Below, in pieces: positions 50,690-63,700 of a DNA stretch of 64,000 nt. Both the position numbers and the translations under genes were made by a program. The notes below the pieces were generated by a model. It made no database searches. It saw only the letters and a program-made list of their open reading frames with translations, and was not told where the DNA came from. The stretch is from positions 6,430,217-6,494,216 of the forward strand of contig NC_086354.1 in the NCBI RefSeq assembly GCF_036324505.1, read 5' to 3'. Each line of letters begins with the position of its first letter. The stretch's first letter is position 1. This stretch comes from Eleginops maclovinus. Lineage: Eukaryota > Chordata > Actinopteri > Perciformes > Eleginopidae.

Positions 50690-51085
50690 ATGCTTATAAA
50701 ACAGCCTAATGCTAGAAATCTAGTGGTCATCTTTGATTCCAATGTTACTTCAGATCATTGTGTCAACAAACAAGTTTTGTCCTGTTTCCATTAACTTCAA
50801 ACGTTCTCTTTTCTCTTTCTTTTCTGCTGTTTTCATTAGTTTATTTTCTGAAGAATCGATCACTGTAATACACTCTTCACCTGCCGTAACAATCAAAAGT
50901 TTGCCTTTGCCTTCAAGTGTTACAAAGCTCTGCAGCAAGGCTGTTGAATGAAAGTAATCACAAAACCCCTGCTTTAGTCTCCTGTTAACTTCAGGATTAA
51001 ATTTAAGGTTTGAATCATTAGTTTAAAAGTACTAGAGAAACTAACAGACCCCATCTCAACCTAAAACAGTCCTCGAGCTGTCTTC
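50690..51085 (+). pseudogene. LINE fragment, reverse transcriptase C-terminal region
   Basis: Frame-broken translation on the + strand gives GPLDAYKTA, then after a shift ARNLVVIFDSNVTSDHCVNK, later LQSSAARLLNES with KTPALVS, then remnants like RIKFK. This order matches the C-terminal part of the reverse transcriptase ORF in L2/Rex1-like non-LTR retrotransposons of fish, where RNLGVxFDS, LQxxQNxAAR and a HWLP-type segment follow one another. The stretch coding for the 'SRxDYCN' part is missing or unreadable. Several stops and frameshifts show it is long dead. No complete domain remains. Confidence 0.7.
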
Positions 51086-54000
51086 CTCTCAGAGTTCCTT
51101 TTTTAAATCACTATGGATTCGTGTATTGTTATTGGGGTTAGTGGATTTTGGTCTTTTAATGGTATTATTTTTGTATTTGTGAAACCTTTTGTAAAGCCTG
51201 TTTTGAAAGTAGATGCATAAATATAATTATCATAATTATTGCCACACAATGAACCCTGTTTCACCGCTTCATTGTAGTTGAGTGCTTTGACCGATTGGTA
51301 ATCCATCTTGAGTCAGAACTTTCCCTAAAGGGAACTGACCCTTAGATTGACCTTTTATGGAGGTGAACTTGTTTTGCTTCTGCATTATTATGCTTCATTT
51401 ATTGGTGTTATTATTAGAAAACGTTGACAGAAGGCCATATTTAAGTCTGTGACAATCAACTAAACTATAGATTGTGACATTTAAGTAAAACGTAGAATGA
51501 ATCTTTCTCTCATTATGGCTGCTGACATTTGATTCTCTCTGCTCAGGGTGAGTAATTCCAGTTGCTTTTTCTACCTTCTTGTAATTAAATGGATATCCGT
51601 CATGTAGTGATGCCTGCAGGGAACAGATTCCATACTGTACTTTTGATGCAGAGCTGCACTGAGCGACAAGCATCTGGCACAGCGACCCGGTCAGCATGAC
51701 GTCTTCCAACGACTAACTTAAGATCGCTCCTCATCAGCGCGTCACAGTCGGGGGCTGCCCTGATGTTTTGCTCTAATCAGACATCAAGTGTCATATTTAG
51801 AAGGCTTCACTCAGGCTTGAACCCGCCTCCGCTCCGGGTTTACACTAAAACAACATGAACAAAAAGGAAACGCGCCTCTGAGAGCGACAACATTGGCTCC
51901 GTCGCTTGTCTGTATGTTCACGATATGAGCGAGATCTTGACCTTGTGAGGCCATTGTAATGAGAGGCAGTCGAATATTTCACTTATCATTAGCAGCATGA
52001 TTAGCTGCCAATGGGCTGTGCCTGGCGTGGTTTAATCCTCCCGGTCTCCGGAGTGCGATAACATATGAGATGACAACAGTTTCACACCCGGTTTCACACC
52101 TCCTGTGGTTCCATACGTCGCAGCGGCCTAATCACTCTTGAGAGATTAATGAGAGACGTTTGAGGTGTGCTGGGAGATTCTCTAATTACACCCACACATA
52201 CGGTACTGTAGTCAGGGGAGTAGACAGTTTAAGCGCGTGTGTGTAAACTTCTGCTAAAGTACCATTTTACGAGAGACCTGTTCCCTCGTACTGGGAAAAG
52301 TTGAGAAACAAAGGCACCCTCAAGAGAAAAAAGAAGAAAAACTTTATGAAAATTGTGATTTATTTGTTTTGCCCCAATACAGCAAAATACCTCTAATTGA
52401 CAAGAGTTATTCTTTAGTATATATGGAGGAGAAAGGCTTTCTGGGCTTGGAAAATCCCCAGCAAGAACTAGTAACACTTTCCTGTGTAGGAAATGTCAAT
52501 CACTTCTATATTTTCTCCAAGGCAAATTTCTGCCAGACGCAGCAGTTTGTGTTTTCATAGCAGAAGACAAGGTAGAAGGGGGATTTGTAACATCTCAATT
52601 TAGTACAACCTTAGTACAGCCTTTTTCCCTCTTGTACTCAAAAAGGCTTAATCACTAGGAAAAATGGCTGAATCCTGTTGAAGTACAAAGACCCTCGACA
52701 ACTTTATTAAAAGGTTAATGGACCCTTCCACTTGACATAAAAGAAAATGCTAAACCATATGAAAAAATTGCAGCAATGTGTATAATGATGAAACTACGGA
52801 CAATTATTAGCTGATTTTGCAGCTCCCCTTGGCTTCACTGACTTTATTAGCCAGTTGCAGCTCATTGTTTTGCATCTGACCCGCAACGTTACTGGTTTGC
52901 GTCACTCTCACGGCTCTCACTATCGTTGTTTGCGCCACGGGAATAGCGGGAATAGCTGGTTAACATATTTGAGCTTTTATTTGCTAAAAAGCCTCATGTT
53001 TCCCTCAGGAGTTGGTAGTGACTGATAACAGAGCTACTCACGAATGAATTTTGGAAAGTGGTACACCATTTTTGGACAAAAGGTGTATACTTTTTATAAA
53101 AATTGTGTAGCTTTTAAACTCTGTATGTTAATTGAACAATCATTTAACAAAATGTACTAAGTTGCAGTTTTGGTGTAGTGCAATAACCGAATTCCTGTTT
53201 ATCAAACACTATTAGTACTCCAATTAATACATTTTTTAGATTCTCATTATCGACCAAAGCACGCGATCACAAGGCTGATTATTTATTTATAATTGTTTCC
53301 CGCTGAACCAAAGTCTCTGAAGCCCGATACACCATGGCTTATTTACTTATAACATTGTTTTGTTGGATGGATAGATTCAGATTTGTGCTGAGGAAATGTT
53401 AAGCCCATTCAAACCTTTTTTTTAATTAAAAATGTTTAACATCTGCATGATATATCAGCTGCCCTGCTATTGAAACATATACGCCATTGGTAGACCCTTA
53501 TCGAACACTCACACTAATAGATACTTACATGACTTTTTGACAAGCTCTATGGTCTCAAAGGAAGGCTGAAATGAGCACTAATCTCGGGAGGAAAATAACT
53601 AAATATGCAAGAGCCATGCTCCCAAATAAAGTACCCTCTCTTGATTTTTTTAAACCCTCTTTCTGTCTCTCATAATTTTCATACAGTCCCTTAATAGTCT
53701 CAAAATGACAACAGTCATTAGGATCTGAAAACCTCTGAATCTGTTTGCCTTACTAAGATCCAAAAGATGACACACTGCACTTCATTTACAATAATAGAAT
53801 CTCTTTCTCAACAATGTGTGTGTGAGGTATGTCACATCATGGCAGCATCAATGACACTGTGTGACAGTAAGTAGGGAAACAAAGAGGTTCCTGTCCGGTG
53901 CTTCCCTTCAGCTTCGTGAAAGCTGTCTGGCAGACTGCAGGTAATGTTTTTGTGCTCCTCGGTTTTGATCATGGCAACTTTTATCTCAGCTCCACAAAAA

Positions 54001-55156
54001 CTCTGATATTAACATTACCTGTCCACGGTGCTGCTGACTCAAATGTGTTTCTTTTAAGACATGAATAGTGTCAGAACAACAAACAGTGAAACAGTTATTC
54101 ACAGTGGAGTTCCATAAAGAGGTGCTCTCTTTTTCTTAATTATATCCATGACCCGTGTGCAATTAAAGAAGACACCTTTTGGCTATTTATTTAGTTCAAA
54201 GGGAACATAGAGGGAGGGAGAGAAAACCCTAATTGTCTCATTAATTACTCTCCGCATGAAATAATGACCAAAACCAAGGTATCCACAGTTCTTTTGTAAC
54301 TCACAAAAGAAAGGCAAGGGTGGGGGTGGCAGCGAAATAACACATGCTTCAACCTCTTTTCACAAATAGGCATTATGTTGGAAGAGGGAGACAATGAAAA
54401 AGAGGGCAGGGGGGAACAGGGGTGGGAGGGAGAGGAAAAAAAGAAGGTTAAAATGAAATTGAAAAAGTAAAACAAAAGGCTGTGGAGACTAAAAATGATA
54501 AGAGCGAATCAAAAAGAGAGGAAATAGAGACAGAAGGAGAAAAGATTGGCTGTGAGGTAACATGGTGTTTGTCCAGGCCTTTTTGGAGCTTGCCCAGTTC
54601 TCTCTCGCTCCCACCAAAAGTGGTAAATAGCCTGTTTTAACACACTGTTCAGACGCTGAGACACAGCACAACAACAAACCAAATCAACAGTGAATTAAAG
54701 ACTCCTCGGGGAAGCCATCGAGTAACATCAGAGGAGGTGTTTTGGAGAGACAGATCAACCAATTAACGGTTCTGAGAGAGGTCCAGGAGTCTCACGCCGG
54801 CTCTGTTTCCATACCCGCTGTATGTGGTGGGTGGTATTAGATAAATAAAAGCTGGAAATGTATCTTGTTTGCATGCTATTGTTTACCGTCACCATAGGGA
54901 GCTAGTGACACTCTATTAGCCTGAATATGTCTGTTATAGAGACAGAAGCAGCCTAAGAAATGCAAACTTTCAAAATAAACCCCATTAATATTTGCATCTT
55001 GAGACCTCAGCTGTGCAAGTGTGTTGTTCATTTATGTCATGTCTCACACTTGAAGAGACCACGCACACTCGCACACACATCTCCGTGCTCTTCCGTCTAA
55101 ATTGGGCCCAGTTATCCTGAAGCTGAGCTGGTAAATAGGATAATGCGGAAACACTT
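51086..55156. other. Non-coding stretch, nothing recognised
   Basis: No supported exon. The segment 54380-54480 is strongly purine-rich on the + strand (gaggg/gaaaa words). Other ORFs are at chance density. Confidence 0.5.
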
Positions 55157-55183
55157 CAGAGGGCAGCGTCTCACTGCCCTCTG
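55157..55183. repeat. 10-bp perfect inverted repeat with 7-nt loop
   Basis: cagagggcag (55157-55166) and ctgccctctg (55174-55183) are exact reverse complements around cgtctca. A small GC-rich hairpin could form in DNA or RNA. The role is unknown. Confidence 0.8.
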
Positions 55184-55884
55184 TGTCGCCGTGCCCGGCC
55201 ATGTTGGAGCCACGCCTAAGTGAGTGCACAGCTCCCAGGCCTGTGCTGACATAAATCTGCACCGCAAAGCAACTGTGTGGCAACGCTTATTTAGTTTACC
55301 AGCTGTAGCCGCTGAACCCGAAGCAATAAGGCCTCTCTTTGCCTCAGAAAGTAAATGAGGATGCTTCAAATGCCCAAACCAACATTTTTATTTGATATGT
55401 ATTCTCTTCCCTTCCCTTGCTCGCACACTTGACTGTTCCATCGTCAGAGGCCCTCCATCTTGTCAGAATGAGGTGAACTAATGGGCCGTGGCTGAACAGC
55501 CCGAGCTCAGAGGCTATCAGTTCCCCCTGGAAGGCCAGGAAGGCAGAGGAGGAGGAGGAGGAGAAAGGGGAGGTCTTTTCTTCATCTTTGGCTACACTAT
55601 TTCAGCTTTCCCTCAGATAAATCATCGCAGAAATCAAACAGAATGGTTTAGTTTCTAGTACGATGTCCCCATTTCTTCTGCTTACATATTATTCACATGT
55701 TTGCGAGCTTAAAGAAAGATTGGTAATTTACTCAATTCTATTACATATTCTTTAGGCTGTCCTATTTTGCGCTGATGCCCCCCACATCCTTTGTTCTTTT
55801 AGCCATGCTAGCAGAGCGGCTCTTTAGATGACAGTGTCATGCTTTTTGGCCAGTGTCTTGCTCCACCACTGGCAAAAATACCTC
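55184..55884. other. Non-coding stretch, nothing recognised
   Basis: A short (GGA)n tract lies near 55545-55562. No supported exon. Confidence 0.5.
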
Positions 55885-56136
55885 CACCACATTGGATGGA
55901 TTGCCCTGATATTTGGGCATTACTAGACTTGATATTTTGCTATCATCTATTTACCGACAATGAATTTGGTTGACAACTTAAGGGTTAATCTAAGGGAAAC
56001 ATCAGGTCAATATCTGACACTTTAAACCAAATACCTACCTAGCATTAGCGTGTTGGCATTTTCAACAGGCCAATGTTAGTATTTTAACCTTAGAAAGTGC
56101 ACCGCTTTCCCTAAGTACATCCGCTCAGAGCTGCTA
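55885..56136 (+). repeat. Decayed teleost interspersed repeat
   Basis: Words in order are attggatggattgccctgata, ccaaatacctacctagcatt, gttggcattttcaacaggcc and gcaccgctttccctaagtac, then gctcagagctgct. I recognise these from a common fish repeat that carries 'ttggatggattgccatgaaat' and 'gcaccgctgtgcctaagtac'. It is heavily decayed and non-coding. Confidence 0.5.
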
Positions 56137-59100
56137 TCTTATGCTGTGTTTCAATTTAGATGATTTGGTTTGTACACTTCCGTGTAGTTTGCTGTGTACA
56201 CTACTTACTAGGGTGGTGCATTAATTCTGACCGGGTAGTGTCGAATCGAACAAGGCCGTAGTTCAGTTACAGAAAATTAGGATCGCAACATTTGACACCA
56301 TTGTGGTTCTCATAGTGCACTGCATTTTGCCATACTTGGCATGAACAAAACATTAGGGAAGGTACAGAAATACACATTTGCACACATTTGTGTTGCTGCT
56401 TTACATTTTCATATATTTCTGAATTCAACCTGCTATCACTGTGCGCAAGATGATTAACCCCTTTGACATGTGGTCACAAATGTTAATACATTTTAGCGAT
56501 GCCCCAAAGACCCGTATGCCAGTCAACCATTCGCTAGTCAGGAGTCTAATTAGTAAAAAAAAAAAGAAGCAATTTAATCCTATCTTTTTAATCTAATCAT
56601 AGGCTATCTGACACTTGTAAGGTCGCATGAGCTGACCTTATCGTTGATTCTTAGAGTGCGATAAGAGCTGAAGCTGTGGAAAAAATAAGACATATAGTAA
56701 CAGTTGGCCAGCCTTCACTGGTGACAAAAGGTAACACAGCAGGAACATTCAGAGGAGCTCTGCTAGGCCAGGTTGTGACAGTTGTGTCCCACTCCATGAG
56801 CTGGGGGGCGTTTTGTAACAAAGATGACCAGCGCGAGGTGCCAAAGCCGGTCTGTCGAGAAAAAATTCCACCAGCCCAAGGCCATGCCAGCCTTGGCCAG
56901 GCAGAGATGTAGATTGTGCAGGGGAAGGGGAGGGGGCCTTCCCTGCTCCTCAGCAGTCACCGCAAACCAGAAAGCACAGCCTGCATCTTCCATCGGGACC
57001 ACAGTGAATGGAGGTGTAATTGGCCATATCCAGTGATAGATGGCTGTTCAACCTTTGTTACTCATCGGTGGCAGGATGCGCGGGGGCCTGTCTCACAATA
57101 TGAGGTTGATTGTGCAGTCTATTAAACACCGGTCTCAGGAGGGAACGTGACTCGCAAGAATGCTGGGGCTTAGAACAGCACCTCAAGTACTGCATGATCT
57201 GATTTAAAAATCAACGTGTGATTGCCCATTATAGTTTTTAGACAGTAAACATGATTGAAAATCTGATCACACTTAACAACTCGTTTCCATCCAACGAGCA
57301 ACCAGGAAGATTGAAATCAGTATAATTGTTGCAAATTACAACCCTTTGTCTCTCTGCAACATAAATCTAAATTATGGTTTTTATTGCGACCAAATTAGCA
57401 CGTCAAGAATTGAAAGCAAAAAAACACTCATGATTATTGATCATGAAGCCGATTAACGATGTGACTGGTAGAGTGTTTTTTAAGTACCTGCACTAAAGGT
57501 TATAGGAATCTTTCTGACAAACTGATGAAAAAATGAACATAGCATGGTGTCACTTCATGAAAAAGATTCAAACACATCTCATCGTATTACACTGCAGCTG
57601 CATGACAAGATGTATGTTTCTGCATGATGCCCAGGGGGTCTGGTTCGCCTTGTGAAGGTATACACTCCAGAAAAATCAATGGCTTGCATGATTGATATCT
57701 TCGATGTGAAGGAAGAGAGTGTTGCCATACATCAGGTTTTCTCAAAGCATTCCGGTTTTTGTTCAATAATCCGGCGACTGGGCAAAGAATCTGACGCAAG
57801 CAGGAAACAAACGTCTAAAGAGATGATTTGTGAAATGCCGGCAGAGAAAGACAAAGACGGCGGCGGGTTGACGGAAGGAAATGAAGAAATGCGAGCAGAA
57901 ATGAAATTGACTTCCCTCAAGGAAGTTTCATTTTGCACTTGAGAGAGGTAGAGCTAAAATGAACAAATTAATAAATAAAGGGTGGCTTTTGTCAAGGGCT
58001 TTTGACATCCTCCAACTAGAGTAGCTGGAGAAACGAGTGATGCTCGTTAACTCTGACCCAAATCATAAGAGACACTGGGAGCTGTTAAAACACAGAGCAG
58101 ATTGGGGAGTCTGGGTGACCTAGATAGCATTGGTTTTGACAAGCCGCTGTACATCACATTAAATCGCTCTTCCGTCTAACACAATGAGGCATATCTCTCT
58201 CATTGGTAATGAAAATTACATTCTGATAAGGTTCATTGTGACATGGAAAATACCTCTTCCATCTCTGGCACTTCGAGGCTCTGTTTGAGATGTACTTATG
58301 GGAAGATTGCCCCCTTTTGCCTGGACCTGGGTGAAATTATCTGCCTCATAAGTACACATGAGAGGTGACACATGGTCTAGACAGCCGTGCACAAAGAGAA
58401 CTGGTGGTGATGAGGCAACCAATATGAGCTGGTGTTAAAGAAAATGAAATTTCTCTTGACATCACGGCTCATTTTGGAATAAAAGGAGGGTTGATGGCCT
58501 TGCCTGCAGGAGGAGAATGAGGATATAGCTGCAGAGAGACTATTTCCAAGATCCATTTGTTTTACGCATGCATACAGGAATGTAAAAAGCAATGCATATA
58601 CTCTGAAAGGATCTCTTTGCTTGACCGAAATTGAAAAGGACAACGTAATCTGACTTATTTCTAGAACTATCTAGCCATACAGCCCTTTTTGTGACCTCAG
58701 CACTTTGTACGTGATTCAGTGGCCAACTCTACAGAAGAGTACAACCAGGCATAAGTAAAATGCCTAAGTAAGATATGATAGGGGTACACATTATTGAAGA
58801 TAAATGTACATTTTGAGAAAAACATTTCCACATAAGGTTGAACTTTTTTGAATAAATCAAACTCATAGCGTTAAGCGATGCCTGGCTGTAATGCTCTTTT
58901 GTGCAACCCAGGATGTGAAAGTATAGTGTTTATATCTAGATTGGATAAATAGTTAAATCTTAACAAATTGCATTTGTCCCCATATGGTTTGTTTAAGTTA
59001 TACTTCTGGCTGCTAGCCTTGCAAATATTTTTCAGTTTTATGTTTCCACATGTTGAGATATCCCAGTTTTTTACCACTATCACAATACAATGGCTGTGAA

Positions 59101-60102
59101 TGGATTTCCGTGTTTGGTTCTCCAAACATTGCAAAATTACATACAAAGAAAAAAATCAACAGTGTCCCAGTTACTGTGAATAAACTACGATCTTCCGTGT
59201 GATGGATTTCCTAGGGACTATTGTTTGATCTAAAAAAGTAGTTCTGGTAAAAATGTCCCACATTGAGGTTGGTCTGATTATAATATGTAACAGGGACACT
59301 GATTCTGAACCATTGTCTCAACCTGGCCAAAATAAACTAAAGTTAAAGTATATCTTTTTTTATTGTTGACCTTTAATGAGTCATGAATGATTGTTTTACA
59401 CCGGAAACAGTTTCAGTAATGGGCAAATATTGAAACAAGACTCACAATGTCAAACAATGTCAAACAGGATAATGTTTGCCCGGTGCTCGATGTGCAGCAG
59501 CACTTTACAGCCTGGGGTAGGCTGAAGGCCTCTTCCCCCAACAATGGCCCATCACCGTGCCAACGGAAGCGGTGCCAGCCATGGTGCCAGCTTGGCACGG
59601 ACCCCAATGTTAGCAGTGGATGATTCAAGGGCATTAAAGCACAATGTGGGGGGTTCCAGTTCATGGGCAACAGTGCCAGGATTTCCACCACAGTTTGCTT
59701 TGAAACAGCCCATCATTCGCCGCTCTCTGTTACTTCCCCTCCTCTCGAGCTGCTTCCTCGTGCTTTGAGCATTAACAATCCATCTTCTGAAAATTGACTT
59801 TGCATGCACAGAAGCACCGGTCATGCTTTAATGTTCTATATTTACTCACAAGCTGAGTATAAAAACAAGAGAGTCAAATATTCCGCCACAGGTCTCTTTA
59901 AAAAGCGGGCATTTGCTGCACATCATTAAGGATTGATGAATTGTTAATAAAATCTTTGTTGATTTGTTAAATTGCTGCCTGCCATTTTCGTCTTTTAAAT
60001 TAATGCTGTAATGAGTGTTTAAGGGGACATGTGTTTTTCATTTGAATGTTTAACCAGCTCCAGCTTAACATTAACTGTCAACCCTGTCTCTTTGCCTTGC
60101 AG
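56137..60102. other. Intron-like stretch before E3
   Basis: No supported exon or familiar repeat. The 96-codon ORF at 57652-57942 ends in a charged Lys/Glu-rich tail, but it has no family signature and no splice framing. The final 25 bases before 60103 form the E3 acceptor tract. Confidence 0.5.
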
Positions 60103-60717
60103 TGCTCGGAGCGAATGACTGTGATGGGCTGTCGGACTGCATCTGAAGTAATCTCCCAAAAAATAATATCCACTCCTGACCTACTCTGAAGAACAATATT
60201 TGATTCAATCAATGTTGCAGTGTTCCCCTGGAGGGAGTTGCTCCTGAGTAATAGGTGGACCCTCAGAAAAGAGCAACAGTGGACCATGTGATACTTGACC
60301 TTCAAAGAGTGAACTCAGGTACACTCCAGAAGATGTCAAATTTGATCTGAGGCTGCTCTCAAGAGGATCACACATAATTCAATCATCCTTTTCACGTGTG
60401 GTTCAGCATTACTTCTACACGATGGGCCAGCAGTGACGGAGCGTACTTATCAATGACGGATCTTCATTTATCCAGGAGTACCAGACATCTCATCATGGAT
60501 TTGAATGAGATTTTCCCCACCAAAGGGCGACTGTAAAAAGAAAAAGACTGGAGTGGGGAGAAATTGGACTCTGGGAGTTTGGGAGGATTAGTGTGCTGCT
60601 AACCCATGGTGGATCTGCTGTGAGCGGGACGAGGGACTCAGTGGAGGATGTCAGCGGAGGCCGAGCTCCAGCCGGGTGTCAAAACCAGCCAGCGAAGGGA
60701 GTCCAGGAGGGTCAAAA
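60103..60717 (+). other. Exon E3: long 5'UTR plus first coding part
   Basis: The acceptor accctgtctctttgccttgcag ends at 60102. The donor after 60717 is a perfect consensus (caaaa|gtaagtg). The exon is 615 bases long; the first 545 are untranslated and contain several upstream ATGs (for example near 60115 and at 60606, the latter opening a 5-codon ORF). The presence of an acceptor means at least one upstream non-coding exon, for which E1 or the 28.1-29.1 kb candidates are possible. This is the best supported exon in the window. Confidence 0.65.
60648..60717 (+). CDS. Candidate first coding exon of an unidentified gene (E3)
   Basis: The ATG at 60648 has A at -3 and an in-frame TGA nine codons upstream (60621), so the start is well defined. 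There are 23 codons (beginning MSAEAELQPGVKTSQRRE and ending in a basic SRRVK) plus one base (A), and it leaves in phase 1. The next residue would be Ser, Arg, Asn, Lys, Thr, Ile or Met depending on the next exon. The peptide is hydrophilic, with a basic C-terminal half and no signal peptide. A short, basic, isoform-specific N-terminus followed by a phase 1 junction resembles the first exons of ankyrin genes, which often have several alternative promoters and very long first introns; this is a weak analogy, not an identification. The body of the protein must lie to the right of the window, because no further exon was seen in 60718-64000. Confidence 0.6.
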
Positions 60718-63700
60718 GTAAGTGAGAGTTTACTGCATTGGTACAAATATTCTGTAAATCTGAAATGTAATATAAAAGGCTATTATGGAGTGGTGCGGGA
60801 ATGAGTCCTAAAACCTGGAAATTAGTTAGAATTTTACAGCTTCCTTTTAACCTCGTCTGAACGTTTTTTTGGACATGATTGTGGTTATAGCCCTGAAATA
60901 CGGTCCGTGTTCGACACAAGCTTAAGAGTTTTTCACTTTGTTCTCCGACATAAAATATGTCAGTAAATACCCATCTTTTAAATATCCAAAGGTTTTACAT
61001 GTCATAAAAAAACAACAGTTGCTAACAAGTGACTTAATGAGACATCACGGTAAAAACAATTCTGCATTTGGCTTAGCAATGTTGATGCACACCCATGAAA
61101 CGGTGATGTAGTTCATTTTTAAGCTTCTTGTACTTGTAGAAAAGGGAGTCGGGACAAAGTGTTAAACTGGCAGCTTTCTTATGTTTGGCAGGCAGTGAAC
61201 ATAACTTTTAGTTCTGTTTGTATGGAGCTAAATAACGCTGGAGTACATGGAGAGAGGGTTCACTCAGTCAGACCCGCTGAGAGCTCCCTGTCATCCCGGG
61301 GATCCAGATGTAGTAACAGCTATCGCATGTAGCCCCAGGGTCTAGTAGCGCCCATGATTTAGGTGTCATGGACAGGGTAATTCACACCCCGTCGCTTTGA
61401 TGAACAGCATAAGTGATGTAATAGGACGAGGCATTCTCCGAAACTTCACCAGGAGATTGAAATGGGATTGAATTGGCTGAGAGGAGGAAATATAGTGAAG
61501 TAGAAGGTCTGAGATTCACAGGGAGAGGGGAGGGGGGGGAGAGGATGCAGTTTTCTTTGCCCTCCCTTTCTCCATTCCTTTTTTTTCCTCTCATTTCTCC
61601 ATCCATATATAAAGCCACTGCAGCTAGTCCAGTAAATCTGGCTTCTGCGGGATGGCTGTAACGAGGCCGTGGGGCCAGGTCCTCTGTGGCTGTTTCACTG
61701 GCCCTGTCGGCTTGGTTAGATAAATGGCCAGGCTGGAGGAGGGCCCATTGATTTCAGTTAAGTGAAAGGGGGAGTGCAGAGCTGGGGGGGGTGGGGCTAT
61801 GATACACTCTGCCTTGCGACGGGCTATCAGCACAGGCTATCAGACCCTGACTTTACCGTGTTAATCACATGGGCTGCAGGGACCATTATTGCAATCAGTA
61901 AAGGTGCTATTTAGATCCATATAAATGGAAATGGAGCAACATAAATGCAGGCAGACTTGCAGACAGCAACGCTAGCTAGTTGTTTGTGAACAGGTTGGGG
62001 CCAGTTGAAGGACTCTACTGAGGATAACGATGGTGACATGTATTTAAACAAAGCACTGTTTATATTCAAATGTCTGGAAAGCAACACTAAAAGTTGGGTG
62101 ATGTGAGAAGGATAATGTTGCCGTTATTTTATATTTTTAATCTCGCAAACAATGGAGAAGTGAAAGGAATACAATCCCGGAATTGGGAACTTCTGGTTCC
62201 TTAATGTCAAAGTCTTTTTAAATTGGGTTTTTGGTTAGATGCTTGAAATAGGGTCTGTACATTTATTCAACAGGGAAGGCAAATATTTTGCAGCAAAAAT
62301 AGGATTTGTTGCTGCAAAATCTAAGGCACTAACCAATCACATTGTTGGGAACAGTTATATTTATGAAGATTATACGATGACAACATGGAAGCTCTCACGT
62401 CCAAAAGAACACGGACACATTTTTTTCAACCTTGACAAACGCTGCATATACCAGATCCAATCCTTCAGTTCCTACTTTTCACATTAAACGCCCTATACAT
62501 ACATAGTATGTTGTTTGCAGGGGAGTATTTTATATTTTCTTACTGCTTATTCGTCATGTCGCTCAGTATGACAAGGCCTTTGTTTTGGGCATCAGCCCAT
62601 CGTTTCAGATAATACATTAATAAACACATTAGCTATAAATATTTTATTCCATCTCTGCTAATAGCTCACCTAAATCGTACACATTGCTGCTTTTTTAAAA
62701 TTCTTTAAAAAACTGATTTATACTACATTTGTCTGTCATGTGTTTTGTGTTAGGGATTTCTTAGCACTTGCCATTCCTCTCAAAATCTGTTTTGAAAAAT
62801 CAAAACAGCAAGCAGGCTCTGACTGCCATGGTAAAGCCAGGGCTCCCCTCCATCCATCAACAGAATTGCTTTACTTGCGTGACTTTGCTCTATCTCCATA
62901 GCAACTGTTGCTCTCCCACTGTAATCTGTGCGCAAAAAAAAGATTCATTTCATAAAGAAAGACAAGGAATAGAGGACAGAGAGACATTGAAACAGAGTAG
63001 TCGGAGAACGACGACGATGCGGCGAATGGAAAATTAGAGGAAATTGTCAGTCACCTCTCATTCTGAATGAATGACATTGGGAAGATTGTAAGAGACAGTA
63101 CAAATAGTAACCATTTCACCCTATTCAAACACTATTTCCCACATTTGAACAAATCAATTGGTTCTCATATCCAACTGCTCAATCCACTGCTTTACAATGA
63201 GTGTTATAATGGCATCGCTGCGGAGCCTGTATATAAAAAATGATCTCGCCCATTTCCAACCACTAGAACACATCAATACCTTTTCTATTTCAATCCAATC
63301 GTTGGTCCAGTGCACAGGCGATCTACACAATGACCCTCATTATCCCCGTAAGGGCTCCAACGATTAGTCTTTAAACCAGGACCTCGATTTGCTGTTGAAT
63401 GTCAAATTTGGGTGGAGGAATTTTGACATTGGTGTTAGGTGAGGGGCATGGTACTGCTGTTAGTGTTTGTGATGGCAAATCTGCACGTTTGCGGAAGCTT
63501 ATGGAAGTTATTTCATGCACATGGGGGAGGCAGATGGCCGGGACAGATTTGCTTTCCTGAGACTTCCATTCTCTTTAATGCTGTCACCAGCCCCCTGCTC
63601 CAAAAGGATATAGCAAGGATTTTCACTTTCAACTCAAAATAATGGTTAACCTTAGGATTTTCCGAATATCTTTTCAAAGTTTTTGTTCTGTTCTAAGATG

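Noticed and set aside
57652..57942. Charged 96-codon ORF as a gene
   Set aside because: No homologous family recognised and no splice sites or promoter; an opposite-strand ORF of similar length overlaps it.
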